This document shows positions 1 through 9,106 of a stretch of DNA of 64,000 nucleotides, piece after piece. Origin of the DNA: Aquimarina spongiae. Its GTDB lineage: Bacteria > Bacteroidota > Bacteroidia > Flavobacteriales > Flavobacteriaceae. The notes beneath the pieces are model-generated. The model saw only the letters and a program-made list of their open reading frames with translations. It had not been told where the DNA came from and did not search any database. Numbering within the stretch: position 1 is the stretch's first letter; each line of letters starts with the position of its first letter. Position numbers and translations under genes: made by a program. The DNA lies in the NCBI RefSeq assembly GCF_900141785.1, contig NZ_FQYP01000006.1, positions 345,968 through 409,967 on the forward strand. The letters run 5' to 3'.

Positions 1-212
1 TTTCTACGTTCCTCTTTGGATAGTTCTCTAGGATTTTTGAGCAACGCACCAAAATCCATTTGTAGAGGTGCAATGGCAGTATGATTTTCAAATAATTGAT
101 CAACAATCTGATCTTTAGAAAGCGTATTAACGGTTTCTAATTCCTGATATGAAATCCCAAATCCGGCACGCCAGTATAGGTGTTGTATTTGTTTGTTTGT
201 AAGACGCTTCAT
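1..212 (-). CDS. DUF1800 family protein, N-terminal part
   Basis: The gene starts at the ATG at 212 and runs off the left edge; about 70 residues are visible. The N-terminus carries the motif LYWRAGFG, which matches the conserved start of DUF1800 proteins (secreted or periplasmic proteins of unknown function, often next to DUF1501 genes). No signal peptide is visible at this start. Only the extreme N-terminus is seen, so the family call rests on one motif and the general charge pattern that follows it. Confidence 0.75.
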   Translation of the reverse strand, partial: MKRLTNKQIQHLYWRAGFGISYQELETVNTLSKDQIVDQLFENHTAIAPLQMDFGALLKNPRELSKEERR

Positions 213-261
213 TACCAATGCTTTTTAGTATAGGACCGTCTATTTTAAAAAAGGTTTAAAA

Positions 262-289
262 AAAGCCTTCAAAAAATATTGAAGGCTTT
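262..289 (-). terminator. Rho-independent terminator
   Basis: An 11-bp stem AAAGCCTTCAA / TTGAAGGCTTT is followed on the minus strand by a T-run (complement of the A-run at 256-264). It lies 24 bp past the stop of the minus-strand lipoprotein gene and probably ends its transcript. Confidence 0.85.
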
Positions 290-313
290 AGCATATGATG
301 ATGAGCACATTAC

Positions 314-1111
314 TTACTCACATTGTATTTCACTTTTGGTATCATTACCTGTAGCATCATTTTGAGTAATGTCTTCGGTAAACAAAACGAACTTGTCGAT
401 ACCATGCCCTTCAGATCTTCCTGAAACCTCTATAGTATAATCACCAGGAGTATCAAAGACTACAAAAATATTATGGGCGTCATTGTCACTGGTAGAAGAT
501 TGCCAATGCCATTTATTGGCCATGTTCATATATATTTTAAACCATCCATCTTTACCAGATCCGTTTGGAGTAGTGTTTTGTTGACCAGCACTCTCGGGAA
601 TAGGATCCAAAGTAGTTCCTTTTGGGTATACAATATTTCCATTGTTTTTTCTTCCGTAAAAGTGTTTGGCATTTGGTATTCTAAGCCAGGAATCATTATG
701 TTCTGATCCATTAGATCCTATAGTGATATAAGATCTCCAAATAAAACGATAGGTACCTGTCTTGGTAATTCTTACTTTGTAGGTTAAGGTCCCATTGCCT
801 GGTTCACCTAGAGAATTCTCTCCATTCCATACCAGGTATCCATCACCGGAAAATTCAGCAAGATCAGTTGTTAATGTCCAATCGGTATTAGAAAAATTTC
901 CATTTTCAGATTCAATAATCAAAACTCCGTCTTTTTCAATATAGACAGCTGTTTTGCCTTCTTCACAGGAGCCATTAGCTGGATTTGTATCCGGAGTAGG
1001 AGTAGGATCACCACCGGTTTCATTGGGAGAGGCTTCATCATCACCACTACAGGCAATAACTAAAGTAACAAGAACAAGAATATAGAGTAATTTTAGATTT
1101 TTGGTTAGCAT
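314..1111 (-). CDS. Surface lipoprotein with a carbohydrate-binding-like beta-sandwich
   Basis: 265 residues. The signal peptide ends in a lipobox (VIAC, Cys21) followed by SGDDE, an acidic tract of the kind that sends Bacteroidetes lipoproteins to the outer surface. A Pro/Thr linker (about residues 33-45) leads to one domain of about 200 residues rich in aromatic and Gly turns (GDGYLVWNG, TGTYRFIWRS, PGDYTIEVSGRSEGHGIDKF). The layout resembles the C-terminal binding domain of GH115 enzymes and related carbohydrate-binding modules. I see no catalytic motif. The gene is monocistronic with its own terminator. The binding role is inferred from fold-like features only. Confidence 0.6.
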   Translation of the reverse strand: MLTKNLKLLYILVLVTLVIACSGDDEASPNETGGDPTPTPDTNPANGSCEEGKTAVYIEKDGVLIIESENGNFSNTDWTLTTDLAEFSGDGYLVWNGENSLGEPGNGTLTYKVRITKTGTYRFIWRSYITIGSNGSEHNDSWLRIPNAKHFYGRKNNGNIVYPKGTTLDPIPESAGQQNTTPNGSGKDGWFKIYMNMANKWHWQSSTSDNDAHNIFVVFDTPGDYTIEVSGRSEGHGIDKFVLFTEDITQNDATGNDTKSEIQCE

Positions 1112-1197
1112 GAATAGTAAGCGTTAAGTTGATAAATAGAATTGGGTGTCTAATAAAAGGCTATAACGTAAAAAAATAAAAATAAGTATCGCTAAGG

Positions 1198-1653
1198 TTA
1201 CTTTACTTTTACTGTATCTGGTACTAGTCCGGTTACATCTCCACCGTTACGGATGACATCACGTACGATAGAGGAAGAAATATAACTCTTACCCGAAGAG
1301 GTTAATAGAAAAACGGTTTCTATTTCAGACATTTTACGATTGGTATGAGCGATGGCTTTTTCGAACTCAAAATCTGCAGGATTACGCAATCCTCTAAGAA
1401 TAAAATTAGCGTCCTGTTTTTTGCAAAAATCTACGGTAAGTCCTTGGTAAGTCATTACTTTGATTTTTGGTTCATCTTTGAAGGAATCTTCAATAAATTT
1501 TTTTCTTTCCTCGAGAGAGAACATGTATTTTTTTTCGGCATTTACTCCTATCGCCAGGATAATTTCATCAAAAAGAGTTAGACCTCTTTCTATAATATCA
1601 TAGTGTCCTAAAGTGATGGGATCAAAAGATCCGGGAAAAACAGCTCTTCTCAT
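1198..1653 (-). CDS. coaD: Phosphopantetheine adenylyltransferase
   Basis: 151 residues, normal length for CoaD, which transfers AMP from ATP to 4'-phosphopantetheine in coenzyme A synthesis (cytosolic). The N-terminus has the nucleotidyltransferase signature PGSFDPITLGH (residues 7-17, TxGH type). The C-terminal half keeps the second nucleotide-binding motif ISSSIVR. It lies downstream of ddl on the same strand with a gap of 56 bp, an order common in flavobacteria, so the two may be co-transcribed. Confidence 0.97.
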   Translation of the reverse strand: MRRAVFPGSFDPITLGHYDIIERGLTLFDEIILAIGVNAEKKYMFSLEERKKFIEDSFKDEPKIKVMTYQGLTVDFCKKQDANFILRGLRNPADFEFEKAIAHTNRKMSEIETVFLLTSSGKSYISSSIVRDVIRNGGDVTGLVPDTVKVK

Positions 1654-1709
1654 GAGTTTACAAATGATGATGTGTTTACAAATATAACTGAAATAAAAAA
1701 TTATATAAA

Positions 1710-2690
1710 CTATCCTTTCTGTATTGCTTCTTCAATGGTATTGGTAATTAGTTCTTGTATACTTATCCCAATAGCAGCTGCCTGCTGCGGAAGAATACTG
1801 GCTTCAGTAAAACCGGGATTGGTATTCATCTCCACAAAATAAGGTTCCCCTTCATGAAAAATATACTCGCTTCTCGAAAACCCTTTCATTTTTAAGATTT
1901 GATATATTTTTAAAGCAAGGACTCTTACTTTTTCCTCATCTTCTTTGGGTAATCTGGCGGGTGTAATTTCTTGAGATTTTCCCAGATATTTGGCTTCGTA
2001 GTCAAAAAATTCATTTTCAGAAACAATTTCAGTAATAGGTAAAACCAGATCTTCTCCTTTGTAAGTAATGACACCAACTGATACTTCCGTACCGCTCAAA
2101 AAAGACTCAATAATGATCTCATCATCTTCTTTATAGGCTACCTCTATAGCAGGAAGGAGTTCATCTTCACTTTTTACCTTAGATACACCATAACTACTGC
2201 CTGCTTTATTAGCCTTAACAAAGCAAGGTAGGCCAACAGTATTCAAGATGTCTTTTGCGTTTATTGCGTCACCTTTATTCAAAAAATAATTGATAGCCGT
2301 TGGGATTCCGTATGGTTTTAAGGTACTGATACAATCTCTTTTATTGAAAGTAAGTGCTGCCTGGTAGAAATCACAAGCGGTTTGTGGAATGCCGATCAAT
2401 TCAAAATACGCCTGAAGCAGTCCATCTTCTCCTGGTGTACCATGTACAATATTAAACCCAACATCAAAAGTGATTTTTTGCCCATCAAGTAAAAGGGAAA
2501 AGTCATTCTTGTCTACAGGGTGTTTTTTGTCGTCATCATCCAGGTAGTACCATTCGTCTTTACTAATGACAATTCGAAAAGGTTGATACCGATTTTTATC
2601 GATGTGTTTATGGACCACATTTCCACTTTGAATAGATATCTCATATTCGCTGGAATATCCCCCCATTAAGATCGCAACATTTCGCTTCAT
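1710..2690 (-). CDS. ddl: D-alanine--D-alanine ligase
   Basis: ATP-grasp ligase that joins two D-alanines for the peptidoglycan stem peptide. I choose the ATG at 2690, giving MKRNVAILMGG (326 residues); the open frame extends 10 codons further (2720), but those residues are hydrophobic and unlike the family start. Motifs: the N-terminal GGYSSEYEIS loop, the ATP-grasp core KANKAGSSYGV, and the metal/substrate loop FVEMNTNPGFTEASILPQ near the C-terminus. It is divergent from the PASTA gene across an 83-bp gap. Confidence 0.95.
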   Translation of the reverse strand: MKRNVAILMGGYSSEYEISIQSGNVVHKHIDKNRYQPFRIVISKDEWYYLDDDDKKHPVDKNDFSLLLDGQKITFDVGFNIVHGTPGEDGLLQAYFELIGIPQTACDFYQAALTFNKRDCISTLKPYGIPTAINYFLNKGDAINAKDILNTVGLPCFVKANKAGSSYGVSKVKSEDELLPAIEVAYKEDDEIIIESFLSGTEVSVGVITYKGEDLVLPITEIVSENEFFDYEAKYLGKSQEITPARLPKEDEEKVRVLALKIYQILKMKGFSRSEYIFHEGEPYFVEMNTNPGFTEASILPQQAAAIGISIQELITNTIEEAIQKG

Positions 2691-2773
2691 TAAAATGACT
2701 TTTGAAAACAAAAATATCATTTATCTTATAAGAAAAGCTTAAAACTTTCCGTTTTTATATATTTGTCCAAACT

Positions 2774-3370
2774 ATGAAGACATTTATGAATTTTTTCAAG
2801 GATCTTTTTGGATTTGTATATAGTAAAATATTTCTAATCCAAGTGGTTATTGCCATAGCTATGGTTGCTATATTGGCTTTTGTGGCTTTAGAATGGTTAG
2901 AAAGTACGACTAATCATCATCAACGTATTGTTGTGCCAAGTTTAAGTAAGAAGACGCTGGATGAGGTAACCGGTATACTTGAAGAGAAAGATTTGCGATA
3001 TGAAGTGCAGGATTCTGCGAACTTTAACCCGGATTATCCTAGATATTCGGTGATAGAGCAAAATCCACCCGCAGGAAGTGAAGTAAAGGAGAATAGAAAA
3101 ATATATGTCACTTTAAACCCATCAGGTTATCGCAAAATTGAAGTTCCGGATGTGGTTCAAAAAACGAGAAGACAAGCAGAACCAAAACTGATTGCCCTTG
3201 GCTTTAAAATTGGTTCAATTACTTATCAGCCTAATATCGCAAGAGATATGGTCTTAGAAATGCGATTTAATGGTAAACGATTAAAACCAGGTACCAAACT
3301 AATGAAGACTTCTACTATTGATTTGGTTCTGGGTGATGGAAAATCAGGCTCAATTAATCTCTCAAATTAA
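2774..3370 (+). CDS. PASTA domain membrane protein
   Basis: 198 residues: a short cytoplasmic N-terminus, one transmembrane helix (about 18-40), then two PASTA repeats (about 52-118 and 119-190; VIEQNPPAGSEVKENRKIY in the first). PASTA domains bind peptidoglycan fragments or act as spacers in penicillin-binding proteins and Ser/Thr kinases. Here there is no kinase or transpeptidase domain, so it is a stand-alone anchored PASTA protein. Its stop lies 2 bp before the TTG of the rluD-like gene, so the two are almost certainly co-transcribed. The ddl neighbour fits a cell-envelope role. Confidence 0.88.
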   Translation: MKTFMNFFKDLFGFVYSKIFLIQVVIAIAMVAILAFVALEWLESTTNHHQRIVVPSLSKKTLDEVTGILEEKDLRYEVQDSANFNPDYPRYSVIEQNPPAGSEVKENRKIYVTLNPSGYRKIEVPDVVQKTRRQAEPKLIALGFKIGSITYQPNIARDMVLEMRFNGKRLKPGTKLMKTSTIDLVLGDGKSGSINLSN

Positions 3371-3372
3371 TT

Positions 3373-4422
3373 TTGGAAGAACACGTAGATACAGGAGATT
3401 TTGGTGCTAACGAAGATGATCTCTACGAACACTATCGATTTGTAGCTGGAGCAGGACAAGTACCACTGCGAGTTGATAAGTTCTTGATGAACTTTGTAGA
3501 AAACGCGACACGTAATAAAATACAACAGGCAGCCAAGGCAGGAAGTGTATTTGTTAATGATGTACCCGTAAAGTCTAATCACAAGGTGAAACCAAATGAT
3601 ATCGTTCGGGTATTGTTTGCACATCCACCTTATGAAAATCTGTTAACACCAGAAAATATACCTTTAGATATTGTTTACGAAGACGATGTGTTACTTGTGG
3701 TGAATAAACCGGCCGGGATGGTAGTTCATCCAGGGCACGGTAACTACTCGGGAACTTTGATCAATGCATTGATTTATCATTTTGATAACTTACCCAATAA
3801 CAGCAGTGATCGACCAGGTTTAGTGCATCGTATTGATAAGGATACCAGTGGTTTGCTGGTGATTGCCAAAACGGAAGAAGCGATGACACATTTGGCGAAA
3901 CAGTTTTTTGATAAAACCAGTGAACGCGAATATGTAGCTATTGTTTGGGGTAATATTGAAGAGGATGAAGGTACCGTAGAAGGAAATATAGGTCGTCATC
4001 CAAAAAACAGATTGCAAAATACTGTATTTGAAGGTGAGGAGGCAGAAAAGGGGAAGCCAGCTATTACACATTTTAAGGTTTTAGAACGTCTTGGGTATGT
4101 GACTTTGGTTTCGTGTCGACTGGAAACCGGAAGAACCCATCAAATACGTGTGCACATGAAACATATCGGGCATACGCTTTTTAATGATGAACGATATGGA
4201 GGTGAAAAAATCCTTAAGGGTACTACCTTTACCAAATACAAACAATTTGTAGAAAACTGTTTTAAGATATTACCAAGACAGGCTTTGCATGCTAGAACAC
4301 TCGGTTTTGTGCATCCTACTACCGGAGAAAAAATGCATTTTGAAACTTCGATACCAGAGGATATGGAACAATGTGTTGAACGGTGGAGAAACTATGCAAA
4401 AAATCAGCTGTCTTCAGAATAG
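3373..4422 (+). CDS. rluD: RluD-type 23S rRNA pseudouridine synthase
   Basis: 349 residues. An N-terminal S4 RNA-binding domain (about residues 30-90; RVDKFLMNF...GSVFVNDVPVKSNHKVKPND) precedes the RluA/RluD catalytic domain, whose motif HRIDKDTSGLLVIAK contains the catalytic Asp; ETGRTHQIRVHM is the later RluA-family motif. E. coli RluD modifies helix 69 of 23S rRNA; the exact target here is inferred. The start is a TTG at 3373 right after the PASTA stop; no suitable ATG lies before the S4 domain. Confidence 0.92.
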   Translation: MEEHVDTGDFGANEDDLYEHYRFVAGAGQVPLRVDKFLMNFVENATRNKIQQAAKAGSVFVNDVPVKSNHKVKPNDIVRVLFAHPPYENLLTPENIPLDIVYEDDVLLVVNKPAGMVVHPGHGNYSGTLINALIYHFDNLPNNSSDRPGLVHRIDKDTSGLLVIAKTEEAMTHLAKQFFDKTSEREYVAIVWGNIEEDEGTVEGNIGRHPKNRLQNTVFEGEEAEKGKPAITHFKVLERLGYVTLVSCRLETGRTHQIRVHMKHIGHTLFNDERYGGEKILKGTTFTKYKQFVENCFKILPRQALHARTLGFVHPTTGEKMHFETSIPEDMEQCVERWRNYAKNQLSSE

Positions 4423-4458
4423 CTCTTAGCAATAAGCTTATAAATTCATACATTTTTA

Positions 4459-5040
4459 ATGAATAACCCAAGGGTTAACATAAAAGAAAAAGAACTACTA
4501 TCTGATCATTGGTATAAACTCCATAAGATTACCTACGATTATCAAAATAACGATGGTACATGGGAATCGCACCAAAGAGAAGTCTATGATCGCGGCAATG
4601 GTGCCACTATCCTTTTGTATAATAAGGAACATAAAACCGTAGTGCTTACCCGCCAATTTCGACTTCCTACCTATGTGAATCAAAACGAAACAGGCCTTTT
4701 GATAGAAACCTGTGCAGGATTATTAGATGGTGATCATCCAGAAGATTGTATACGAAAAGAGACAGAAGAAGAAACCGGTTATCGAATTTCTAAGGTGGAA
4801 AAGGTAATGGAGTCGTATATGTCTCCGGGAGCGGTTACCGAGATCATTCATTTTTTTGTTGCTGAGTATTCCAAAGATATGAAGGTAAGTGAAGGAGGAG
4901 GTGTGCAAGAAGAGCAAGAGCATATTGAAGTTATAGAATTAGACTTTGAGAAGGCTTATACTATGATTGCTACTGGCGAAATTAAAGATGGAAAAACAAT
5001 AATGCTATTGCAATACGCCAAACTGCATCATTTGGTATAA
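4459..5040 (+). CDS. nudK: NudK-type Nudix hydrolase (GDP-mannose pyrophosphatase)
   Basis: 193 residues, the length of E. coli NudK, which splits GDP-mannose and related sugar nucleotides. The Nudix region [20 protein letters not shown] matches the NudK form of the box, including the CIRKE...EETGY core with its metal-binding glutamates. The protein has the dimeric ADP-ribose pyrophosphatase-like N-terminal strand region. It follows the rluD-like gene by 36 bp on the same strand and may share its transcript. Substrate assignment is by similarity to NudK. Confidence 0.88.
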   Translation: MNNPRVNIKEKELLSDHWYKLHKITYDYQNNDGTWESHQREVYDRGNGATILLYNKEHKTVVLTRQFRLPTYVNQNETGLLIETCAGLLDGDHPEDCIRKETEEETGYRISKVEKVMESYMSPGAVTEIIHFFVAEYSKDMKVSEGGGVQEEQEHIEVIELDFEKAYTMIATGEIKDGKTIMLLQYAKLHHLV

Positions 5041-5165
5041 TCAGTTTTATGCGAGTTTGAGTCTTGGATAACTTTTACAAATACCTAAATAGATAAGAAA
5101 TACATCTGCAGGTTTTATTTTTGATAGTACAATTGTATTTTTGGGTATCAAAAAAGAAATAGTAA

Positions 5166-5927
5166 ATGAAAATTGTAGTATCTCCCGCAAAATCGTTGGA
5201 TTTTGAAACCGAATTACCCACTCAAAGATTTAGTGAGCCAGTTTTTTTATCAGAATCAGAAAAACTGAATGGAGTTCTTAAGAAAAAATCTCCAAAGAAA
5301 CTTTCAGATCTTATGGGGATTAGTGATAAGCTCGCTCAATTAAATTGGCAACGTAATCAGGATTTCCACCTTCCATTTACTAAAGATAATGCACGACCAG
5401 CGGTTTATGCATTTAACGGAGATGTCTACACAGGTTTGGATGCCTATAATCTTCCAGAAGGTAAGCTAGATGCCTTACAAGACAAATTACGTATCCTATC
5501 CGGGCTTTACGGAGTACTTAAACCTTTGGATTTAATACAACCTTATCGATTAGAGATGGGAACCAAGCTCAAGGTAGGGCGCAAAAATAATCTTTACGAA
5601 TTCTGGAAAAAAACGGTTACCGAAAAGCTCAACGAAGAGTTAGACGAAGGTGAACTGTTTATTAATTTGGCCAGTAATGAATATTTTAGTGCGGTAGATA
5701 AAAAGGCATTAAAAGTTCCTGTAATTACTCCACAGTTTAAAGACTGGAAAGGAGACAAGCTTAAAATGATTAGTTTTTTTGCGAAGAAAGCCAGAGGTAT
5801 GATGGTGCGCTATATCATTGATACCGATGCAAAAACTATCGAAGATCTAAAAGGCTTTAATTACGAAGGGTACGGTTTTAGCGAAGAGCATACTGTAAAG
5901 CCAAATGAATTAGTTTTTGTGAGATAG
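5166..5927 (+). CDS. yaaA: YaaA family peroxide stress protein
   Basis: 253 residues with the family start [14 protein letters not shown] and the conserved core YRLEMGTKL and NLASNEYF. In E. coli YaaA lowers free intracellular iron during peroxide stress and has been linked to DNA protection. A TATTTTTG box at 5136-5143, matching the Bacteroidetes -7 consensus, lies 23 bp before the ATG, so it probably has its own promoter. Confidence 0.95.
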   Translation: MKIVVSPAKSLDFETELPTQRFSEPVFLSESEKLNGVLKKKSPKKLSDLMGISDKLAQLNWQRNQDFHLPFTKDNARPAVYAFNGDVYTGLDAYNLPEGKLDALQDKLRILSGLYGVLKPLDLIQPYRLEMGTKLKVGRKNNLYEFWKKTVTEKLNEELDEGELFINLASNEYFSAVDKKALKVPVITPQFKDWKGDKLKMISFFAKKARGMMVRYIIDTDAKTIEDLKGFNYEGYGFSEEHTVKPNELVFVR

Positions 5928-6005
5928 TACGGCTATTGTTTTTTATTTTTTGCTGCATCTAATTTTAGTATCTTTCCCTCAGATATGCTTCATACAAATT
6001 CTTAG

Positions 6006-6509
6006 ATGCAAAAGATAATCAATATCCTTGATGAGATTGGTGAAAAAATTGGCACAACGGTGAGTTGGGTGTCGGTGTTATTGGCCATTATCATAGGGTT
6101 GGATGTTATCATTCGTTATGTTTTCCAATTTACTTACGTTTGGATGATAGAGATAGAAATCTATCTATTCGGGATGCTGTTTTTGTTAGCTTCGGGATAT
6201 ACCTTCAAATTTGATAAGCATGTACGGGTAGATATTTTTTATACCAAACTATCTCAAAAAGGTAAAGCCTGGATCGATCTTTTAGGAGCGGTTTTCTTGC
6301 TAATTCCTTGGTGTTATGTGGTTATAGTATCGTCCTGGTACTATGGATTATCTTCTTTTATGATAGGCGAAGGTTCTCCGCAACCTGGAGGATTGCCTGC
6401 ATTGTATGTCCTTAAATTTTGCATTACTCTCGGGTTTGCCTTTCTCCTGTTACAAGGAGTGTCAAGCATCCTAAAATCAATTCAAACCCTTCGAAATAAA
6501 GATAATTAA
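6006..6509 (+). CDS. dctQ: TRAP transporter small permease (DctQ)
   Basis: 167 residues with four hydrophobic helices (about 15-37, 48-66, 88-110, 130-150), the DctQ topology. WMIEIEIYLFGMLFLLASGY is the typical helix-2 region of this family. It is the small membrane subunit of a tripartite ATP-independent periplasmic transporter. Its stop TAA overlaps the ATG of the large permease by one base (TAATG), so translation is coupled. Confidence 0.93.
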   Translation: MQKIINILDEIGEKIGTTVSWVSVLLAIIIGLDVIIRYVFQFTYVWMIEIEIYLFGMLFLLASGYTFKFDKHVRVDIFYTKLSQKGKAWIDLLGAVFLLIPWCYVVIVSSWYYGLSSFMIGEGSPQPGGLPALYVLKFCITLGFAFLLLQGVSSILKSIQTLRNKDN

Positions 6510-7855
6510 TGGAATATTTAGCAATTGTACTCTTTGTAATTATTTTTATTCTGATTTTAAGAGGTTATCCTGTGGCGTTCACTTTGGGCGGGATTTCCAT
6601 AGCCTTTGCCTACGGCGTTTCCTTATTAGCGCCAGATGTTTTTCAGATGTCTACTTTCTATCTGTTGCCTTCCAGAATAATGGGAGTAGTCAATAACTAC
6701 GTACTTATGGCGGTTCCCTTGTTTATCTTCATGGGGATTATGCTAGAAAAGTCAGGACTAGCCCAAAGTTTGTTAGAAACCATGGCCATGATGTTTGGAA
6801 GAGTAAGAGGAGGATTAGCCATCTCGGTTGTGATTGTAGGTGCCTTGTTAGCAGCTTCAACCGGAATCGTTGGAGCAACTGTAGTGACTATGGGATTAAT
6901 AAGTTTACCCACTATGCTCAAAAGAGGATATAAAACTGAGCTAGCTACGGGGGTGATCGCTTCTTCCGGTACTTTGGGGCAAATTATCCCGCCTTCGATA
7001 GTTCTGGTATTGCTCGCAGATACCATCAATAGCTCTTCCAGAGGAGCGGCTTCTGTAGATGTGGGAGCTCTATTTTCTGCAGCATTATTTCCGGGGTTGG
7101 TATTGGTTGGTCTTTATATCATTTATATTTTGATCATATCCTGGATTCGTAAAGAAGATGCTCCAAGTATACCAGCAGAAGAGATACAGGAGTTTAGAGG
7201 ATCCCAATTTGGAGCGAGAGTCATAAAGGTGTTATTACTTCCGGTATTACTGATTGTTTTGGTGTTAGGGTCTATTTTTACGGGAATAGCTTCTCCTACA
7301 GAAGCTTCTGCAATTGGTGCTATTGGTGCTACTTTACTTACGATTATTCAGAAAAAGTTCTCGTTACAGATTTTAAAAGAAGTAGGGCAGGAGACGGCTA
7401 AGCTCACTTCAATGGTGTTTTTTATTCTTTTGGGAGCTACAACTTTTACCTTGGTATTTAGAACTCTTGGAGGGGATGCGTATTTGCAAGAAATCATAAT
7501 GTCTTCAAACTTGACTCCGTTGCTATTTCTTTTGTTGGTGATGTTGGTGGTTTTTATAGCAGGATTTTTTATTGATTTTATTGAAATTGTATTCATTATT
7601 GTTCCGGTGGTGACTCCGGTATTTAATGCTTTTGGGATGGATATGCTTTGGGTAGGGATTTTGATTGCGTTAAATCTACAAACCTCATTTTTGACCCCGC
7701 CTTTTGGCTTTGCGTTGTTCTATCTGAAAGGGGTCGCTCCAGAAACGGTAAAAACAAGTCAGATTTACAAAGGGATTATTCCGTTTATCGTGATACAATT
7801 GTTCATTGTAAGTTTGGTGGTGTTTTTTCCTGAAATTATTTTCATATCAAAATAA
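6509..7855 (+). CDS. dctM: TRAP transporter large permease (DctM)
   Basis: 448 residues and about 12 membrane segments, the ion-coupled transport channel of the TRAP system. Family features: VPLFIFMGIMLEKSG near residue 75, the STGIVGATVVTMGLISLP loop, GTLGQIIPPSIVLV, and the C-terminal repeat with NLQTSFLTPPFGFALFYLKG. It is coupled by overlap to dctQ and followed after 40 bp by dctP. TRAP large permeases use a sodium gradient. Confidence 0.96.
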   Translation: MEYLAIVLFVIIFILILRGYPVAFTLGGISIAFAYGVSLLAPDVFQMSTFYLLPSRIMGVVNNYVLMAVPLFIFMGIMLEKSGLAQSLLETMAMMFGRVRGGLAISVVIVGALLAASTGIVGATVVTMGLISLPTMLKRGYKTELATGVIASSGTLGQIIPPSIVLVLLADTINSSSRGAASVDVGALFSAALFPGLVLVGLYIIYILIISWIRKEDAPSIPAEEIQEFRGSQFGARVIKVLLLPVLLIVLVLGSIFTGIASPTEASAIGAIGATLLTIIQKKFSLQILKEVGQETAKLTSMVFFILLGATTFTLVFRTLGGDAYLQEIIMSSNLTPLLFLLLVMLVVFIAGFFIDFIEIVFIIVPVVTPVFNAFGMDMLWVGILIALNLQTSFLTPPFGFALFYLKGVAPETVKTSQIYKGIIPFIVIQLFIVSLVVFFPEIIFISK

Positions 7856-7895
7856 TAGAAATCACTTGTTGATTTCATCGATAATATAGATAACT

Positions 7896-9035
7896 ATGCG
7901 TTTTTTAAATTTCAAACTCTTTCAGCAATTTACAAAAGCTTCTTTTTGTGCTCATTTGTTGCCATTGCTATTTTCTTCCTGTTTGGGAGATCCCCCAGCA
8001 AGTATGGATCCCAATACGGTGTACAACACTTCAAAACCGGATAAAGTATTTTATTGGAAAATGACCACGACATGGCCTCCTAATTTCCCGGTTTTGGGAG
8101 AAGTGGCAGAAAAGTATTCAGAGTGGGTTGAAGAACTATCCAACGGACAAATAAAAATCAAAGTGTATGGAGGAGGAGAATTGGTACCTCCTTTAGAAGC
8201 TTTTGATGCAGTTTCGCAAGGAACGATAGAGATGGGGTGTGGAGCGTCTTATTATTGGGCGGGTAAGACACCGGCAGCTCAGTTTTTTGCTGCGGTTCCT
8301 TTTGGTATGAATAGCCAGCAAATTACTTCGTGGTTAGAAACCGGAGGAGGATATGAACTATGGAAAAAAACCTATGCCAAATTTAATCTGGTTCCTTTTA
8401 TGGGAGGAAATACAGGAGTGCAAATGGGAGGTTGGTTTAATCGCGAAATCAATTCTGTCGAAGATTTTAAAGGGTTGAAAATGAGATTGCCAGGTATAGG
8501 AGGAAAGGTCCTTGAAAAAGCAGGAGGTGCTGCGGTATTGGTGGCCGGTAGTGAAATATATACCAGTCTAGAACGAGGAGTAATAGATGCTACCGAATGG
8601 ATAGGTCCTTATCACGATTATAAAATGGGATTTCATAAAATTGCGAAATATTACTATACACCGGGTTGGCACGAAACGGGTTCCCAGCTAGAGTTTTTTG
8701 TAAATAAGAATTTATACGATGGTTTACCTCCCCATTTACAAGCGGTTTTGGAGGCAGCTTCAAAACGAGCACAAGTTTGGGTGTTGGCAGAATTTGATAG
8801 ACAAAATGGAATTTACCTGGATAAATTAGTAAATGAAGAAGGGGTTGAGGTAAGAGAATTTTCCAAAGAAACTTTGGATGCGTTGAGAGGATATACAGAC
8901 GAAGCTTTACAAGAAATGGTAGGAGACGATCCGTTGACCAAAGAGGTGTATGAGAGTTACTCCAACTTTCAGGAAAAAATCGCAAAATGGTCAGAAGTTA
9001 CCGAAAAAGCATACTACAATAAGATACAGAAATAG
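7896..9035 (+). CDS. dctP: TRAP substrate-binding lipoprotein, TakP-like (2-oxoacid/lactate type)
   Basis: 379 residues. The hydrophobic N-terminus ends in a lipobox-like LFSSC (about Cys29), so it is probably a lipid-anchored periplasmic binding protein. The motifs TTTWPPNFP, QMGGWF, KMRLPGIGGKVLEKAGG, YTSLERGVIDATEW and GPYHDYKMGFH are those of the TakP subgroup of DctP proteins, whose studied members bind pyruvate and other 2-oxoacids, or lactate with calcium. The neighbouring pyruvate carboxylase gene supports such a substrate, though that is inference. It is the last gene of the TRAP operon. Confidence 0.9.
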   Translation: MRFLNFKLFQQFTKASFCAHLLPLLFSSCLGDPPASMDPNTVYNTSKPDKVFYWKMTTTWPPNFPVLGEVAEKYSEWVEELSNGQIKIKVYGGGELVPPLEAFDAVSQGTIEMGCGASYYWAGKTPAAQFFAAVPFGMNSQQITSWLETGGGYELWKKTYAKFNLVPFMGGNTGVQMGGWFNREINSVEDFKGLKMRLPGIGGKVLEKAGGAAVLVAGSEIYTSLERGVIDATEWIGPYHDYKMGFHKIAKYYYTPGWHETGSQLEFFVNKNLYDGLPPHLQAVLEAASKRAQVWVLAEFDRQNGIYLDKLVNEEGVEVREFSKETLDALRGYTDEALQEMVGDDPLTKEVYESYSNFQEKIAKWSEVTEKAYYNKIQK

Positions 9036-9044
9036 CGTAAAAAA

Positions 9045-9073
9045 ACCGTTTTGGCAAGGGGAGCCAAAACGGT
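9045..9073 (-). terminator. Rho-independent terminator
   Basis: An 11-bp perfect stem ACCGTTTTGGC / GCCAAAACGGT with a 7-base loop is followed on the minus strand by seven T (complement of 9039-9045). It lies just past the minus-strand lipoprotein gene. On the plus strand there is no T-run, so it probably does not end the TRAP operon well. Confidence 0.88.
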
Positions 9074-9106
9074 GAATACCACAATATGACGATGTTTACT
9101 ATGGTA

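Noticed and set aside
2691..2720. Upstream start of ddl
   Set aside because: The added residues are hydrophobic and do not match the family; the ATG at 2690 gives the normal start.
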